A DNA stretch of 64,000 nucleotides, taken from positions 1,426,001 through 1,490,000 of the forward strand of contig NZ_CP062229.1 of the NCBI RefSeq assembly GCF_024707545.1, in the 5' to 3' direction. Source of the DNA: Mesorhizobium onobrychidis. GTDB taxonomy: Bacteria; Pseudomonadota; Alphaproteobacteria; Rhizobiales; Rhizobiaceae. How positions within the stretch are numbered: the first letter of the stretch is position 1; each line of letters opens with the position of its first letter. The translations under genes were made by a program, and so were the position numbers. A model generated the notes under the pieces. That model did no database searches. It had not been told where the DNA came from and saw only the letters and a program-made list of their open reading frames with translations. This document shows, piece after piece, positions 16,871-25,191 of this stretch.

Positions 16871-17692
16871 ATGAGCTCACGATTGCTCAACCAGATCGGC
16901 CTGTTTTTCGCGGCCCTGGTCATCGTCTCGCCGGCGATTCTTTTCTTTCTCTGGATGATCTCGCTTTCGCTGAAATTCGAGATCGACAACGGCGCCTATC
17001 CGCCGATCCTGATCCCCGAACGCTTCGCCTGGTCGAACTATGTAAAAGTGTTCGAGGAGAACAATTTCCTGCTCTATCTCTGGAACTCGGTTCTGGTGAC
17101 CGGCACGGCGACACTGCTGGCGCTGCTGATCGGCGTACCGGCCGGCTATGGCATAGCGCGGCTCAAGGCCGAAAAATCGGCGGTCGTCATCATGATCGCC
17201 CGCATGACGCCGGGGCTATCGTATCTCATCCCGCTGTTTCTGCTGTTCCAATGGATCGGGATACTCGGCACGCTTTGGCCGCAGATCATCATCCACCTGG
17301 TGGTGACGGTGCCGATCGTAGTCTGGGTGATGATCGGCTATTTCGAGACCACGCCGATGGAACTGGAAGAGGCGGCCAATATCGACGGCGCCAGCTCCTG
17401 GCAGGTGTTCCGGCTGGTCGCCCTGCCCATCGCCAAGCCGGGCATCGTTGTCGCCTTCATCCTGTCGGTCATCTTTTCGTGGAACAATTTCGTCTTCGGC
17501 GTGGTGCTCGCCAGCCGTGAGACGCGCACATTGCCGGTCGCCGTCTACAACATGCTTTCCTATGAGCAGGTGAGTTGGGGGCCGCTCGCCGCCGCAGCAC
17601 TGGTTGTGACGCTGCCGGTGCTGGTCCTGACCATGTTCGCGCAAAAGCAGATCGTCGCCGGGCTGACCGCCGGAGCGGTCAAGGGCGGCTGA
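16871..17692 (+). CDS. ABC sugar transporter permease (MalG type)
   Basis: A 273-residue permease starting directly after the stop of the preceding one. It has six hydrophobic segments, the EAA loop MELEEAANIDGASSWQVF near residue 160 and the family's end signature FAQKQIVAGLTAGAVKGG. It resembles the permease at 3902-4738 but is clearly a separate system. Confidence 0.9.
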   Translation: MSSRLLNQIGLFFAALVIVSPAILFFLWMISLSLKFEIDNGAYPPILIPERFAWSNYVKVFEENNFLLYLWNSVLVTGTATLLALLIGVPAGYGIARLKAEKSAVVIMIARMTPGLSYLIPLFLLFQWIGILGTLWPQIIIHLVVTVPIVVWVMIGYFETTPMELEEAANIDGASSWQVFRLVALPIAKPGIVVAFILSVIFSWNNFVFGVVLASRETRTLPVAVYNMLSYEQVSWGPLAAAALVVTLPVLVLTMFAQKQIVAGLTAGAVKGG

Positions 17693-17737
17693 AGCCGCAT
17701 TCCAGCTCGACATCAATTTTTCTCCCGGAGAAATCCA

Positions 17738-18796
17738 ATGGCATCGGTAACAATCAACAACGTGCAGAAGGCTTTCGGAGCCACCAAGATCATTCACGAC
17801 GTCAGCGTCGATATCGCCGACGGCGAGTTCGTCATCCTGGTCGGCCCGTCCGGATGCGGAAAGTCGACGCTGCTGCGCATGATCGCCGGACTTGAAACGA
17901 TCTCGGGCGGCAAGATCACAATCGGCGAGCGTATGGTCAACAATCTGCGGGCGCGGGACCGGAACATCGCCATGGTGTTCCAGAATTACGCGCTCTATCC
18001 GCATATGACGGTGGCCGACAATATGGGCTTTGCCCTCAAGATCAAGAAAGCCGATCCCGCCGATACCGCTGGCCGCGTCAGGAATGCCGCCAGCATCCTC
18101 GGCCTGGAAAAGCTGCTTGAGCGCTATCCGCGTCAGCTCTCCGGCGGCCAGCGCCAGCGCGTCGCCATGGGCCGCGCCATCGTGCGCGACCCGCAGGTCT
18201 TCCTGTTCGACGAGCCGCTCTCCAATCTCGACGCCAAGCTGCGCGTCCAGATGCGCGGCGAGATCAAGGCGCTGCACCAGCGGCTGGGCACAACAACCAT
18301 CTACGTCACGCATGACCAGATCGAAGCCATGACGATGGCCGACAAGATCGTCGTGCTGCATGACGGCCTGGTCGAGCAGATCGGCGCGCCGCTCGACCTC
18401 TACGACCAGCCGGCCAATCTCTTCGTTGCCGGCTTTATCGGCTCGCCCGCCATGAATTTTATTGCCGGCCGCATCGAGGAAGGCGTGTTCCGCAGCGCCG
18501 GCGGGCTGATCCTGCCGCTGCCGGAAGGCGCCCGCCCGGCTGACGCCGCAGGACGCGAACTTGTCTGCGGCATCCGCCCCGAACATATCCGCGCAACTGC
18601 CCAGGGCATGCCGGGCACGGTCACGCTTCTGGAGGCCACGGGCTCGGAAATCTTCGCCAAGGTCGACTGCGCCGGCGAGGAAATCTCCTGCCTGTTCCGC
18701 GAGCGGCTGCCGCTCAAGCAGGGCGCGCAGGTGCGGATCGAGATCGATCGCGCCTGCGCCCACCTGTTCGACGCGAAAACCGGCCGGCGTGTGTAA
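17738..18796 (+). CDS. ABC transporter ATPase (UgpC/MsmK/MalK type)
   Basis: A 352-residue sugar-importer ATPase. Walker A is GPSGCGKST near residue 37, the Q-loop [12 protein letters not shown], the signature LSGGQRQR near residue 135, Walker [17 protein letters not shown] near residue 155 and the switch histidine YVTHDQ. A carboxy-terminal OB-type regulatory domain follows (GIRPEHI near residue 286). It is last in its operon, 45 bp after the permease, with its own GGAGAA ribosome site. Such ATPases can serve several CUT1 importers, so it could also power the permeases at 3902-5667, which lack an ATPase in this window. Confidence 0.93.
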   Translation: MASVTINNVQKAFGATKIIHDVSVDIADGEFVILVGPSGCGKSTLLRMIAGLETISGGKITIGERMVNNLRARDRNIAMVFQNYALYPHMTVADNMGFALKIKKADPADTAGRVRNAASILGLEKLLERYPRQLSGGQRQRVAMGRAIVRDPQVFLFDEPLSNLDAKLRVQMRGEIKALHQRLGTTTIYVTHDQIEAMTMADKIVVLHDGLVEQIGAPLDLYDQPANLFVAGFIGSPAMNFIAGRIEEGVFRSAGGLILPLPEGARPADAAGRELVCGIRPEHIRATAQGMPGTVTLLEATGSEIFAKVDCAGEEISCLFRERLPLKQGAQVRIEIDRACAHLFDAKTGRRV

Positions 18797-18993
18797 CTGA
18801 CGCAGGCACCCATAATCAGCGTCAGCGAACCCATTCGCCAGCATTCCCGATCTGAGTTCCGGCCCAGCAAAGTCTCCCAAGGCCGCTTGAAACGGTTGCT
18901 CCTGGCGAAGGTTCGGAGCCGGATATGATCCCCGTGAAAATTACGCGAAGCGTCTTCGGCCAGGATTGACCGTTCAGTACCGCCGGAACCGGT

Positions 18994-19632
18994 CTAGCCG
19001 AAGACGAACGCCATCAGCAGCTCCGGCTCGATTACCGGCGCCCGCACGACGTTCAATTGACCACGGTACCGACGTTCGCCCGTGCCGAGGACAAATCCGC
19101 TGGTGACCGGCGTTTCACCGTTGATGTCGAGGCGCGCAAGAATGTCGGCGACGTTGAGGTCCAACGCCAGCTTGAGATCGTGCCGCGCATCGTCGTTTGG
19201 CCCGGAAGGCAGTTGGCGCTTCACCAGTTGCTGGAACGGAACATTGAAAGTCAGGATCTTCTTCGATGACGTCAAGGCAAATGCAGGCGAGGGGCAGGCA
19301 ACCAGTATGGCGTTGATTGTCCTTATTGACGCGAGCTTACTCAACGTAACGTTTTCCTCCGCCTGACCGCGTATGCAGGCTACCCGGATTGCCGATGTCA
19401 GGTTGCCCTTCTGCGCCTGAGTTCCGGCTATCTCATCGATGAGCATGCCGATCGTGCACTTCCGGCTCTCAGCCATCTGCTTCAGCGATATCCAAAAAGC
19501 CCGCTCCAGGCGGATCCCGCGGCGCATTCCGCCACGCGCCACAACTCGAAATTCCAGTGCAAAATCCTCGTTGGCGAGCGGCAGGAGTAGCGGATCAGGA
19601 TTGGTGGGGGGAGAGGTGGCGCTAGCGCTCAC
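18994..19632 (-). CDS. Ribbon-helix-helix domain protein
   Basis: A 212-residue protein. Residues 36-70 (RRGIRLERAFWISLKQMAESRKCTI) match the ribbon-helix-helix type 4 domain found in short alphaproteobacterial DNA-binding proteins. The rest, including a central basic stretch, is not recognised. The start overlaps the 3' end of the hlyD remnant by 11 bp, so it was the trailing gene of a type I secretion operon and may have regulated it or its substrate. A 10-bp inverted repeat (CGTCTTCGGC at 18952-18961, GCCGAAGACG at 18998-19007) straddles its stop and could act as terminator. The 197 bp between this gene and the ABC ATPase hold nothing else. Confidence 0.6.
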   Translation of the reverse strand: MSASATSPPTNPDPLLLPLANEDFALEFRVVARGGMRRGIRLERAFWISLKQMAESRKCTIGMLIDEIAGTQAQKGNLTSAIRVACIRGQAEENVTLSKLASIRTINAILVACPSPAFALTSSKKILTFNVPFQQLVKRQLPSGPNDDARHDLKLALDLNVADILARLDINGETPVTSGFVLGTGERRYRGQLNVVRAPVIEPELLMAFVFG

Positions 19633-20047
19633 TCATAGCCTCCTGACGCGCCTTGTTGATCGGCTTCAAAAGGTAACTCAGGATCGTCTTGCGTCCCGTC
19701 TTGATGTCGACTGAGCAGATCATGCCCGGGATGATCGAACGAGCCTTGCCATCCCGTTCGAGCGTCGATTTGTCTGTCGGGACATGTACCTGGCAAAAGG
19801 GCACACCCGTTTTTTGATCGACCAGGCTGTCGGCGGAGACCTTGCCTTCGATGCCGCCGAAAATCGAGAAGTCGTAGGCGATGACTTTTAGCAGCGCCCC
19901 CTGCTCTGCCAGCGCCTGCGTCAGTTCATCCAATGGGTCCTGCTGCAGCCGGAGCCCAAACTCCTCGACCTGGAGTTGAGCTTCGGTGATCGTTGACCTG
20001 ATCATCTTGACTGTCTCGCCGGACAAGTTCAGCTGACCATTGAGCAT
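19622..20047 (-). pseudogene. hlyD-type membrane fusion protein remnant
   Basis: A 141-residue open frame whose last 90 residues match the end of type I secretion membrane fusion proteins (FSIFGGIEGKVSADSLVDQK, then PGMICSVDIKTGRKTI and YLLKPINKARQEA). Residues 1-55 look like the end of the coiled-coil hairpin. The lipoyl/beta-barrel segment between them is absent, and so are the membrane anchor and first half. Family proteins are normally about 400-480 residues. With the broken ABC and tolC pieces just upstream it is best called an internally deleted pseudogene. Confidence 0.7.
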
Positions 20048-20091
20048 TTCCCCCCGTCCCGCTATATTGAACTCGTTTAATATAAACTATT

Positions 20092-20230
20092 TTATTCAGC
20101 GACTTTCTGCAGTGCCTGTACAACTTGTTCCTTTGGCCCGTCAGCAACTATCCTGCCTTGTCCGACGACAACAAGGCGATCTGCCAGCTCAAGCATGCTG
20201 TAGCGGTGGTTGACACGATCAGGCGACGGG
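20092..20230 (-). pseudogene. Type I secretion ABC ATPase remnant (C-terminal tail)
   Basis: Read leftward from about 20230 to the stop at 20092-20094, the frame gives HRYSMLELADRLVVVGQG and then GRIVADGPKEQVVQALQ. This is the H-loop and tail of PrtD/HlyB-type secretion ATPases. The preceding residues RLIVST lie in the next frame, so a single-base loss near 20213 breaks the reading. Upstream the sequence passes directly into the start of a tolC gene, so nearly the whole ATPase gene is missing. Confidence 0.65.
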
Positions 20231-20465
20231 CTCCCGAGGATGCCTCGAGATCGATGCTGGGAAGATAGAGCCCTTTCGCCTGGCGCAGTTCGAATTCGAT
20301 TGCTTCGCGGTTTTCGACCGCTTGGCCGATCTCCGGATTGGACTCGACGGCCACGGCCATCGCTTCCTTGAGCGTGAGGGCACTAGCGCCCCCGCAAGCC
20401 AGCATCGAAAATGTGAAGAGCAGGCCAAGGCGCTTGCCAATGGCCACTTTGATTGTCGTATTCAT
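20221..20465 (-). pseudogene. tolC-type outer membrane efflux protein, truncated
   Basis: The open frame from ATG 20465 encodes a signal peptide (LGLLFTFSMLACGGASA) and then TLKEAMAVAVESNPEIGQAV with QAKGLYLPSIDLEASSG, which is the amino terminus of TolC-family outer membrane channels. After about 80 residues homology stops and the sequence continues as the ABC-ATPase tail. The frame nominally runs to 20148 but those residues are shifted ATPase sequence. The 295 bp upstream (20466-20760) contain no gene and would hold its promoter. Confidence 0.7.
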
Positions 20466-20760
20466 GGTCTACCCCACCCACGCTTCTGCCCGGTACTTTT
20501 TGTATGGCCAAGCCTTCTCACCGAAGCTTTGACAAATTATCCGATAAATTCTTCGAATACGTGAGTGTTTATTGATTTAGGGCCGGCCAAGAACCGAATT
20601 CGGGCCATAAGTTTCGGGAATGTAGCAAAAATGGCACATAAAACGGGCGCTCGCCACGGTTGTGGGCTGCGCCTGCGCCTGTGATCAATGCTGTTCGCCG
20701 CTTTCCTTAAGCCTCGCGCAATCTTTGCAGTCTATCCTGCTTGTCGATTGGCGAGGGAAC

Positions 20761-21300
20761 ATGACACGCAAGCCGCTACTGCTTTTTGCCTTCCCGGCTC
20801 TCATTCTTCTCATTCTGGCAGGGGAGCGAGCAGCGACGTTCCTGCTCGGAAGCTATCCGGCCAGCCCCGCCCTGTGGCGGATCTGGCTTGAATTGCGGCC
20901 GTTGGCGACGATGTTCTGGCAGCAGGTCGACCTCTACCTGAGCGGTTCAATGGTCCTTCATGCCGCCATGCTGACCGCCGCATCGATCGTCTGCTGGATG
21001 GCTTGCCGGACGCGAAAATCGGCCGCGTTCTTCTTCCTTGCCAACCACGCCGCTCTGCTTTTCGCCGGGTTGATGATGGCTTCCAGCAGCCATTCTGAAA
21101 CAGCGAGCACGATTGCGGCATTCACCGCGCCGAGCGGACATCCATTCTCGCTGATCCTCGATTTCACATGGCAGAACAGCCTGGTGCTGGGTCTGGGCAC
21201 TGCAGCCTGCGCCTATTGTCATGTTGCGTTTCTCGTCGAAGCGCGACAGCGTTCCCAAGCGCTCGCCGTACGGCTTATTGCTCTGCAGCGGGATCTCTAA
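20761..21300 (+). CDS. Hypothetical membrane protein, 179 residues
   Basis: No family is recognised. The sequence has a leading hydrophobic segment (LLLFAFPALILLILAG) and three further candidate membrane segments around residues 65-85, 90-112 and 140-160, with an arginine-rich tail. ATG 20761 is preceded by GCGAGGGA. The TAA stop lies within the left end of the palindromic repeat at 21298-21403, so the natural end of this protein may have been set by that repeat. Confidence 0.5.
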   Translation: MTRKPLLLFAFPALILLILAGERAATFLLGSYPASPALWRIWLELRPLATMFWQQVDLYLSGSMVLHAAMLTAASIVCWMACRTRKSAAFFFLANHAALLFAGLMMASSSHSETASTIAAFTAPSGHPFSLILDFTWQNSLVLGLGTAACAYCHVAFLVEARQRSQALAVRLIALQRDL

Positions 21301-21403
21301 AGCGCGTCGCGCAAAAGTGCGCAGCGGTTTTGCGATAACGACATGCATAAGAACAAGAACTTAAAGCGCGTCGCATGAATCCATTCAAACGCGACGCGCT
21401 TTA
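21298..21403. repeat. Palindromic intergenic repeat, copy A
   Basis: A 106-bp element with ends TAAAGCGCGTCGCG and CGCGACGCGCTTTA as inverted repeats and an internal copy of AAAGCGCGTCGCATG. A second copy in reverse orientation is at 40039-40123, sharing the core with GTTCTTGTT, TATGCATGTCGTTATCGC and AAAACCGCTGCGCAC. Its ends supply the TAA stops of both flanking convergent genes. It may work as a two-way terminator. Confidence 0.8.
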
Positions 21404-21727
21404 GGACCCGGGGCACGCCGTGGTCTTCACGAAATGGGCCTTCACGTAGCCGTCCAGGCTGACTGACGGCAACGGATAGTAGGTGACCGGGCACCATTGC
21501 CGCTTTCGGTCGGCCCCCGCCGGCCGGCATGGGCCTGTGGCCACGATGATGCCGTTGTGATCGCTAGCGATTGCGCCGGCCGCGCTGGAGAGGTGGCTTG
21601 GCTGCGATCGGATATAGAGCACATCCCAAAAGTCGACATTGACAACATGGTAGCAGGTCGCAGCCGTCGCGCTCCCGATCGGCATTGCCGACAAGACGAC
21701 GGCAGCTCTGCACAAAGCTGAACGCAA
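21401..21727 (-). CDS. Secreted SH3-like small protein
   Basis: A 108-residue protein with a signal peptide (AAVVLSAMPIGSATA, cleavage before ATCYHV) and a mature part of about 85 residues resembling bacterial SH3 domains. The segment VLYIRSQPSHLSSAAGAIA matches the LNVRSGPSTSYPVVGTIP type pattern, and it ends in DGYVKAHFVKTT. Such domains bind peptidoglycan or wall proteins in the periplasm. A YkuD transpeptidase is encoded 614 bp upstream on the same strand, supporting an envelope role. Its stop codon lies in the repeat at 21298-21403. Confidence 0.6.
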   Translation of the reverse strand: MRSALCRAAVVLSAMPIGSATAATCYHVVNVDFWDVLYIRSQPSHLSSAAGAIASDHNGIIVATGPCRPAGADRKRQWCPVTYYPLPSVSLDGYVKAHFVKTTACPGS

Positions 21728-21756
21728 GAACCCGTCTCTCGATGTGTCTGTCGCTT

Positions 21757-22344
21757 CTAGTTGATTTTCTTGTAGTGGACCTTGCCGTCAGGCTGCACTA
21801 TGCGCTGGTAGGAAGAGTTTGGGGGAGGGGGCGGCGGCGCGATCCTCTTTTTGGGCGGGCGCGGCGCTTCGACGATACTGGGTTCGGTCGCTTCTTCGAG
21901 ATCGGTGGCTGCTTCCGCCATGGTGCTGGTCGTGATCACGGGAGGCTCCGCCGCGCTTGACATGTCGTCATCACTGTCCAGGGGCAGCTCCTGTTCAAGC
22001 CGGGCAATACTGCCTTTGACTTCGTTGAAGCTGCCCTGCAGTTGACTGTCCAGTTTTTCAAACCGGCTTTGAAAGCCGTTGTTGACCGTATCGAGCCGGG
22101 CTGCGATCCGTTGCTCGAACGATCCGAGCTGTTCCAGCCGCCGTTCGACAAGGCGCAGATCGTTGATGCCGCGGTAGAAATAGACCGCCGCCGTTATGTT
22201 TACCGCCGTGATCAGCAAGGCGCCGACGGCGACAACGCCGATCATCCTTGCATTGCTCGGTTTCCCCACCGCAGCTTGCTCTTCCGTGTGGGTTGCCGGC
22301 CCAATGTCGATTGCCGGCATATCCGGGTCGCTGATCATCGTCAT
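21757..22344 (-). CDS. Single-pass membrane protein with coiled coil and proline-rich tail
   Basis: A 195-residue protein with no recognised family. One transmembrane helix (MIGVVAVGALLITAVNITAAV, about residues 34-54) is followed by a heptad-like coiled coil (residues 60-120), an acidic stretch, and a tail with PPKKRIAPPPPPPN and YQRIVQPDGKVHYKKIN. The layout suggests an anchored periplasmic or cytoplasmic scaffold. ATG 22344 overlaps the stop of the upstream L,D-transpeptidase by 4 bp, so the two are coupled and may act together at the cell wall. The longer frame to 22608 is shadow. Confidence 0.6.
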   Translation of the reverse strand: MTMISDPDMPAIDIGPATHTEEQAAVGKPSNARMIGVVAVGALLITAVNITAAVYFYRGINDLRLVERRLEQLGSFEQRIAARLDTVNNGFQSRFEKLDSQLQGSFNEVKGSIARLEQELPLDSDDDMSSAAEPPVITTSTMAEAATDLEEATEPSIVEAPRPPKKRIAPPPPPPNSSYQRIVQPDGKVHYKKIN

Positions 22345-22931
22345 TGGACCACCACCTTTGCGCCGACCGAGACACGCTTGAAGAGATCGATCACATCGGT
22401 GTTGGTAAGACGGAAACATCCCGATGTTCCGTCGAAGCCGATGCCCTTGGGATCGTTGGTGCCGTGGATGCGGTAGAGCGTGTCGCGCCCGTCCCGCAGC
22501 AGATAGAGTGCCCTGGCGCCGAGCGGATTGTAGGGACCGGCGGGCACCATTTCCGGCAGCTCCGGCTGGCGGGCGCGCATTTCCCTGGGCGGGCGCCATT
22601 CCGGCCATTCCGTTTTCGCTCCCACCTTGACGATGCCGGTCCAGCCAAAGCCGTCGCGCCCGACGCTGATCTGGTAGCGCAGTGCCTGGCCCTGCCTGGT
22701 CACAAGATAAAGCGCCTTCTCGTCCTTGCGGATGATGATCGTGCCGGCCCGTTCCGCGGTTTGGAGAGCAACCGCCTTGCGCAGGCTGGGCCCCATTGCC
22801 GGCAGCGGCGGCCGGTCCGACAGCGCAGATCGGGCATGGGCGAATTCCCAGGCCGGCATCCCCAAGGCAAGGCCGATGATGCAGGCGCCGGCAAGCCTCG
22901 GGACGGTACGAAATCTACCGTGCAGCGTCAT
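22341..22931 (-). CDS. YkuD-family L,D-transpeptidase
   Basis: A 196-residue exported protein. A signal peptide covers the first 33 residues (ACIIGLALGMPAWEFAHA). The YkuD domain runs from about residue 60 to the end, with IHGTNDP near residue 155 and the catalytic SGCFRLTN near residue 170 (His and Cys of the active site). These enzymes form 3-3 crosslinks or attach proteins to peptidoglycan. It overlaps the end of the cpaE start region by 17 bp on the same strand and precedes the coiled-coil gene with 4-bp overlap. Linkage to the pilus operon may reflect wall remodelling for pilus passage; that is inference. Confidence 0.85.
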   Translation of the reverse strand: MTLHGRFRTVPRLAGACIIGLALGMPAWEFAHARSALSDRPPLPAMGPSLRKAVALQTAERAGTIIIRKDEKALYLVTRQGQALRYQISVGRDGFGWTGIVKVGAKTEWPEWRPPREMRARQPELPEMVPAGPYNPLGARALYLLRDGRDTLYRIHGTNDPKGIGFDGTSGCFRLTNTDVIDLFKRVSVGAKVVVQ

Positions 22932-24078
22932 CGAGCCGCTCTTTGAACATCCGCTTCAGGTCCTTGTTGAAGCGCGCCCGCCCATCCACTTCGGAGGGCA
23001 GGATGGCCCGGTTCAGCGCGTCGGTCAGCAGCGCATTGTCCAGGCCGACCGACTTGATGTGCGGCGCCTTGAAGATCTTCTCGAGTTCGCTGCGCGAAAA
23101 GTGGTTGCCGAACCATTTGCGCTTATGCTTGTTGGCGACCAGCGTGATGCTCACCGAATTGCCGCGCAGTTCGCGGATCTTCGTGTAGAGCCGCTTGCCT
23201 TGCCGCAGCGAGGCGACGTTGAGCTCGAAGACGATGAAGATCTCGTCGCTCGTCGAAAGCACGGAATTCTGCCAGGGGGTTTCGATATTCGGCAGGTCGA
23301 TGACGATGTCGTCGAACCGGTAGGCGACGAGGTCCAGCAGCCGGAACACGAAATCGGCGCCCTGCGGCTCAAACGGCAGCTGCGGCCTCTCGAATGAATA
23401 GAGGGTCAGGCCGGACGGGCGAGAGAGCTTGATGACATCCATCAGTTCGACATCGAGCCTTTCAGGCTGGCCGATGATGCCGGCCAGGTCGAACTGGTTG
23501 AACAGGTTGAGATAGGCGCCGCAATTGGCGCTCTGGAAATCGAGGTCGACGAGGCAGGTCGAAGCCGCACGTTCGGTGGATTTCGACGCCAGGAACTCCG
23601 CCGCCGACAGAGCGAGCGTCGTGGCTCCGGCGCCGCCGCTGGCGCTGATGAAAGTGATGATACGGCTCTTGGTGCCCTGGTTGCCGGTGTCGTGAAATGT
23701 GACCGCGTTGAGCAGTTCCTTGGCGTCGAGCGGCTTGTGCAGCCAGTCCGAGGCGTTCATGCGAACCAGGATGCGCGTCTTTTCGGAGGTCAATTCGTCG
23801 GAAACCGCGATCAGCGGCACGGATGCCCACAAGGCGCGCGCCGCGACGATGCCGGGCTCGCCGAGCAACTCGCCATTGGCCACGTCGAGGATGACGATGC
23901 CCGGCCGCGTCTCAGGGGGCGGGCCGTTGAGGAAGTCAGCCGTCTCGGAAATCCTGACATCGTAGATGGCCAGCGCGTCGAGCCGCGTCGCCACCTCGCG
24001 TTTGAACTGCGGATCCGACGAGAACAGAGCGACCTGCTTTCTTTTGGTCGGGAGAACTTTGGTGTTGATGGCATTCAT
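22915..24078 (-). CDS. cpaE: Tad pilus localisation ATPase-like protein CpaE
   Basis: A 387-residue CpaE/TadZ homologue. Residues 15-125 form a receiver-like domain (VALFSSDPQFKREVATRL and IVILDVANGELLG) and the rest a MinD/ParA-like domain. Its P-loop is deviant: ISASGGAGATTLA, without the lysine of GKT, as is common in CpaE proteins. CpaE places the Tad pilus machine at the cell pole. It starts with a 4-bp overlap with the preceding tadE-like gene and is the last pilus gene of this arm, whereas in many loci it lies between cpaD and cpaF. Confidence 0.9.
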   Translation of the reverse strand: MNAINTKVLPTKRKQVALFSSDPQFKREVATRLDALAIYDVRISETADFLNGPPPETRPGIVILDVANGELLGEPGIVAARALWASVPLIAVSDELTSEKTRILVRMNASDWLHKPLDAKELLNAVTFHDTGNQGTKSRIITFISASGGAGATTLALSAAEFLASKSTERAASTCLVDLDFQSANCGAYLNLFNQFDLAGIIGQPERLDVELMDVIKLSRPSGLTLYSFERPQLPFEPQGADFVFRLLDLVAYRFDDIVIDLPNIETPWQNSVLSTSDEIFIVFELNVASLRQGKRLYTKIRELRGNSVSITLVANKHKRKWFGNHFSRSELEKIFKAPHIKSVGLDNALLTDALNRAILPSEVDGRARFNKDLKRMFKERLDDAAR

Positions 24079-24647
24079 GGGTAGGTGCTTTTCATATCTT
24101 CGCCCGTAACCGTGCTGAGCATGGAGGGCATGGTGATGTCATTGAATCCAAGAAGCCCACTGAGAAAGAAGAACTGGAAGGTAAGACCCTCAAGGCTGAC
24201 CGTGACCGTCGGGACCGGTCCGCCTGGGCGGCCCCAATAGCCGAGGCCGGTCGCGGAGTAGGTGATCCTGACATTCGCCGGCTGGAGCCTGGGGAAGAAA
24301 ACGACCATGCGATTGTAGATCGCGTCGAAATTCGCCTGGTCGAATCCAGTACATCCGCCTGCACCGGTACAGGAATAGGTGGGGAAGCTTCCAGACGCCA
24401 TAGCCGTGCCCACCAGCGGCACGTTCGTGGTGACCGCCGCGCTGGCAAGCGCGACACTGACAGGATTGGAAATAGAGGCTGCCCTCGCGCCGACTTGGAC
24501 CGCCTTTGTGGCTGCGTTCCATTGGTAAAGCGCATAGCCGAAATCGATAAAGCCGAGCGTCAGCGTGAGAAGCAGGGTCATGGCAATTGTAGCCTCGACC
24601 ATTGCGGCTCCGCATTCCTCTTGTCTGAAATCACGTCGTGGTCGCAT
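24075..24647 (-). CDS. TadE-like minor pilin protein
   Basis: A 190-residue TadE-family pseudopilin. The amino terminus RQEECGAAMVEATIAMTLLL carries the conserved Gly-then-Glu processing pattern (CG before AAMVEA) in front of a hydrophobic helix ending GFIDFGYALYQW, and a periplasmic domain follows. ATG 24647 sits 1 bp after the preceding stop (TGACATG); ATG 24674 is the alternative. It is paired with the TadE-family gene just upstream, so the two may fill the TadE and TadF roles in pilus assembly. Confidence 0.8.
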   Translation of the reverse strand: MRPRRDFRQEECGAAMVEATIAMTLLLTLTLGFIDFGYALYQWNAATKAVQVGARAASISNPVSVALASAAVTTNVPLVGTAMASGSFPTYSCTGAGGCTGFDQANFDAIYNRMVVFFPRLQPANVRITYSATGLGYWGRPGGPVPTVTVSLEGLTFQFFFLSGLLGFNDITMPSMLSTVTGEDMKSTYP

Positions 24648-24648
24648 G

Positions 24649-25191
24649 TCAATAGCCAACAAATCGCTCCTCATGCGAGGCCGCGATGGTGATTGGGCCG
24701 ACCCCGATGTAGAACAACAGCGAGCCGGCCCCATAGTTGTAGGTAGTGGTCACGCGGATTGTGCGAACGGTCGTGCCGGTCCCTCTGTAGTCCTGCAAGC
24801 CCGTGTCTGGATCGACCGGGTTTGCAGTGTCGTAGGTCGCGATTGCGACGGGCTCGTCGGCAGCCCAGTCAGCTACCCTGAACGTCCCGGCCACCGGTGT
24901 CCCGTATTTAGCGATGTTTTGTGCAGTAGAGACGCAATAATTTGTGCCTGGGTCAGGGTTTACAAAGTCCTCTGTGCAGCGCGCCATGAAGCGTGCGGCA
25001 TCACGCAGACCCGCCTCGATCAGCAGCTTGCGATGGATAATGGTGCCAAACTCAAATACGCCGGCCGTCAGGGCAATCATCAGCGGCGTGATCAACGTCA
25101 TCTCGACCAAAATTGCACCGCGCTCCTCGCGCCGGAATTGCCGGGCGAGGCGCTGGACGGAGTCGACGCACCTAGCGATAAAGCTGCACAT
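24649..25191 (-). CDS. tadE: TadE-family minor pilin
   Basis: A 180-residue pseudopilin. The signature is RREERGAILVEMTLITPLMI followed by VFEFGTIIHRKLLIEAGLRDAARF, the standard TadE helix with the glutamate at position 5 after the putative cleavage glycine. The rest is a periplasmic domain. It overlaps the tadG gene by 20 bp. TadE and TadF are processed by the prepilin peptidase encoded at 34313 and needed for pilus formation in studied systems. Confidence 0.85.
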   Translation of the reverse strand: MCSFIARCVDSVQRLARQFRREERGAILVEMTLITPLMIALTAGVFEFGTIIHRKLLIEAGLRDAARFMARCTEDFVNPDPGTNYCVSTAQNIAKYGTPVAGTFRVADWAADEPVAIATYDTANPVDPDTGLQDYRGTGTTVRTIRVTTTYNYGAGSLLFYIGVGPITIAASHEERFVGY

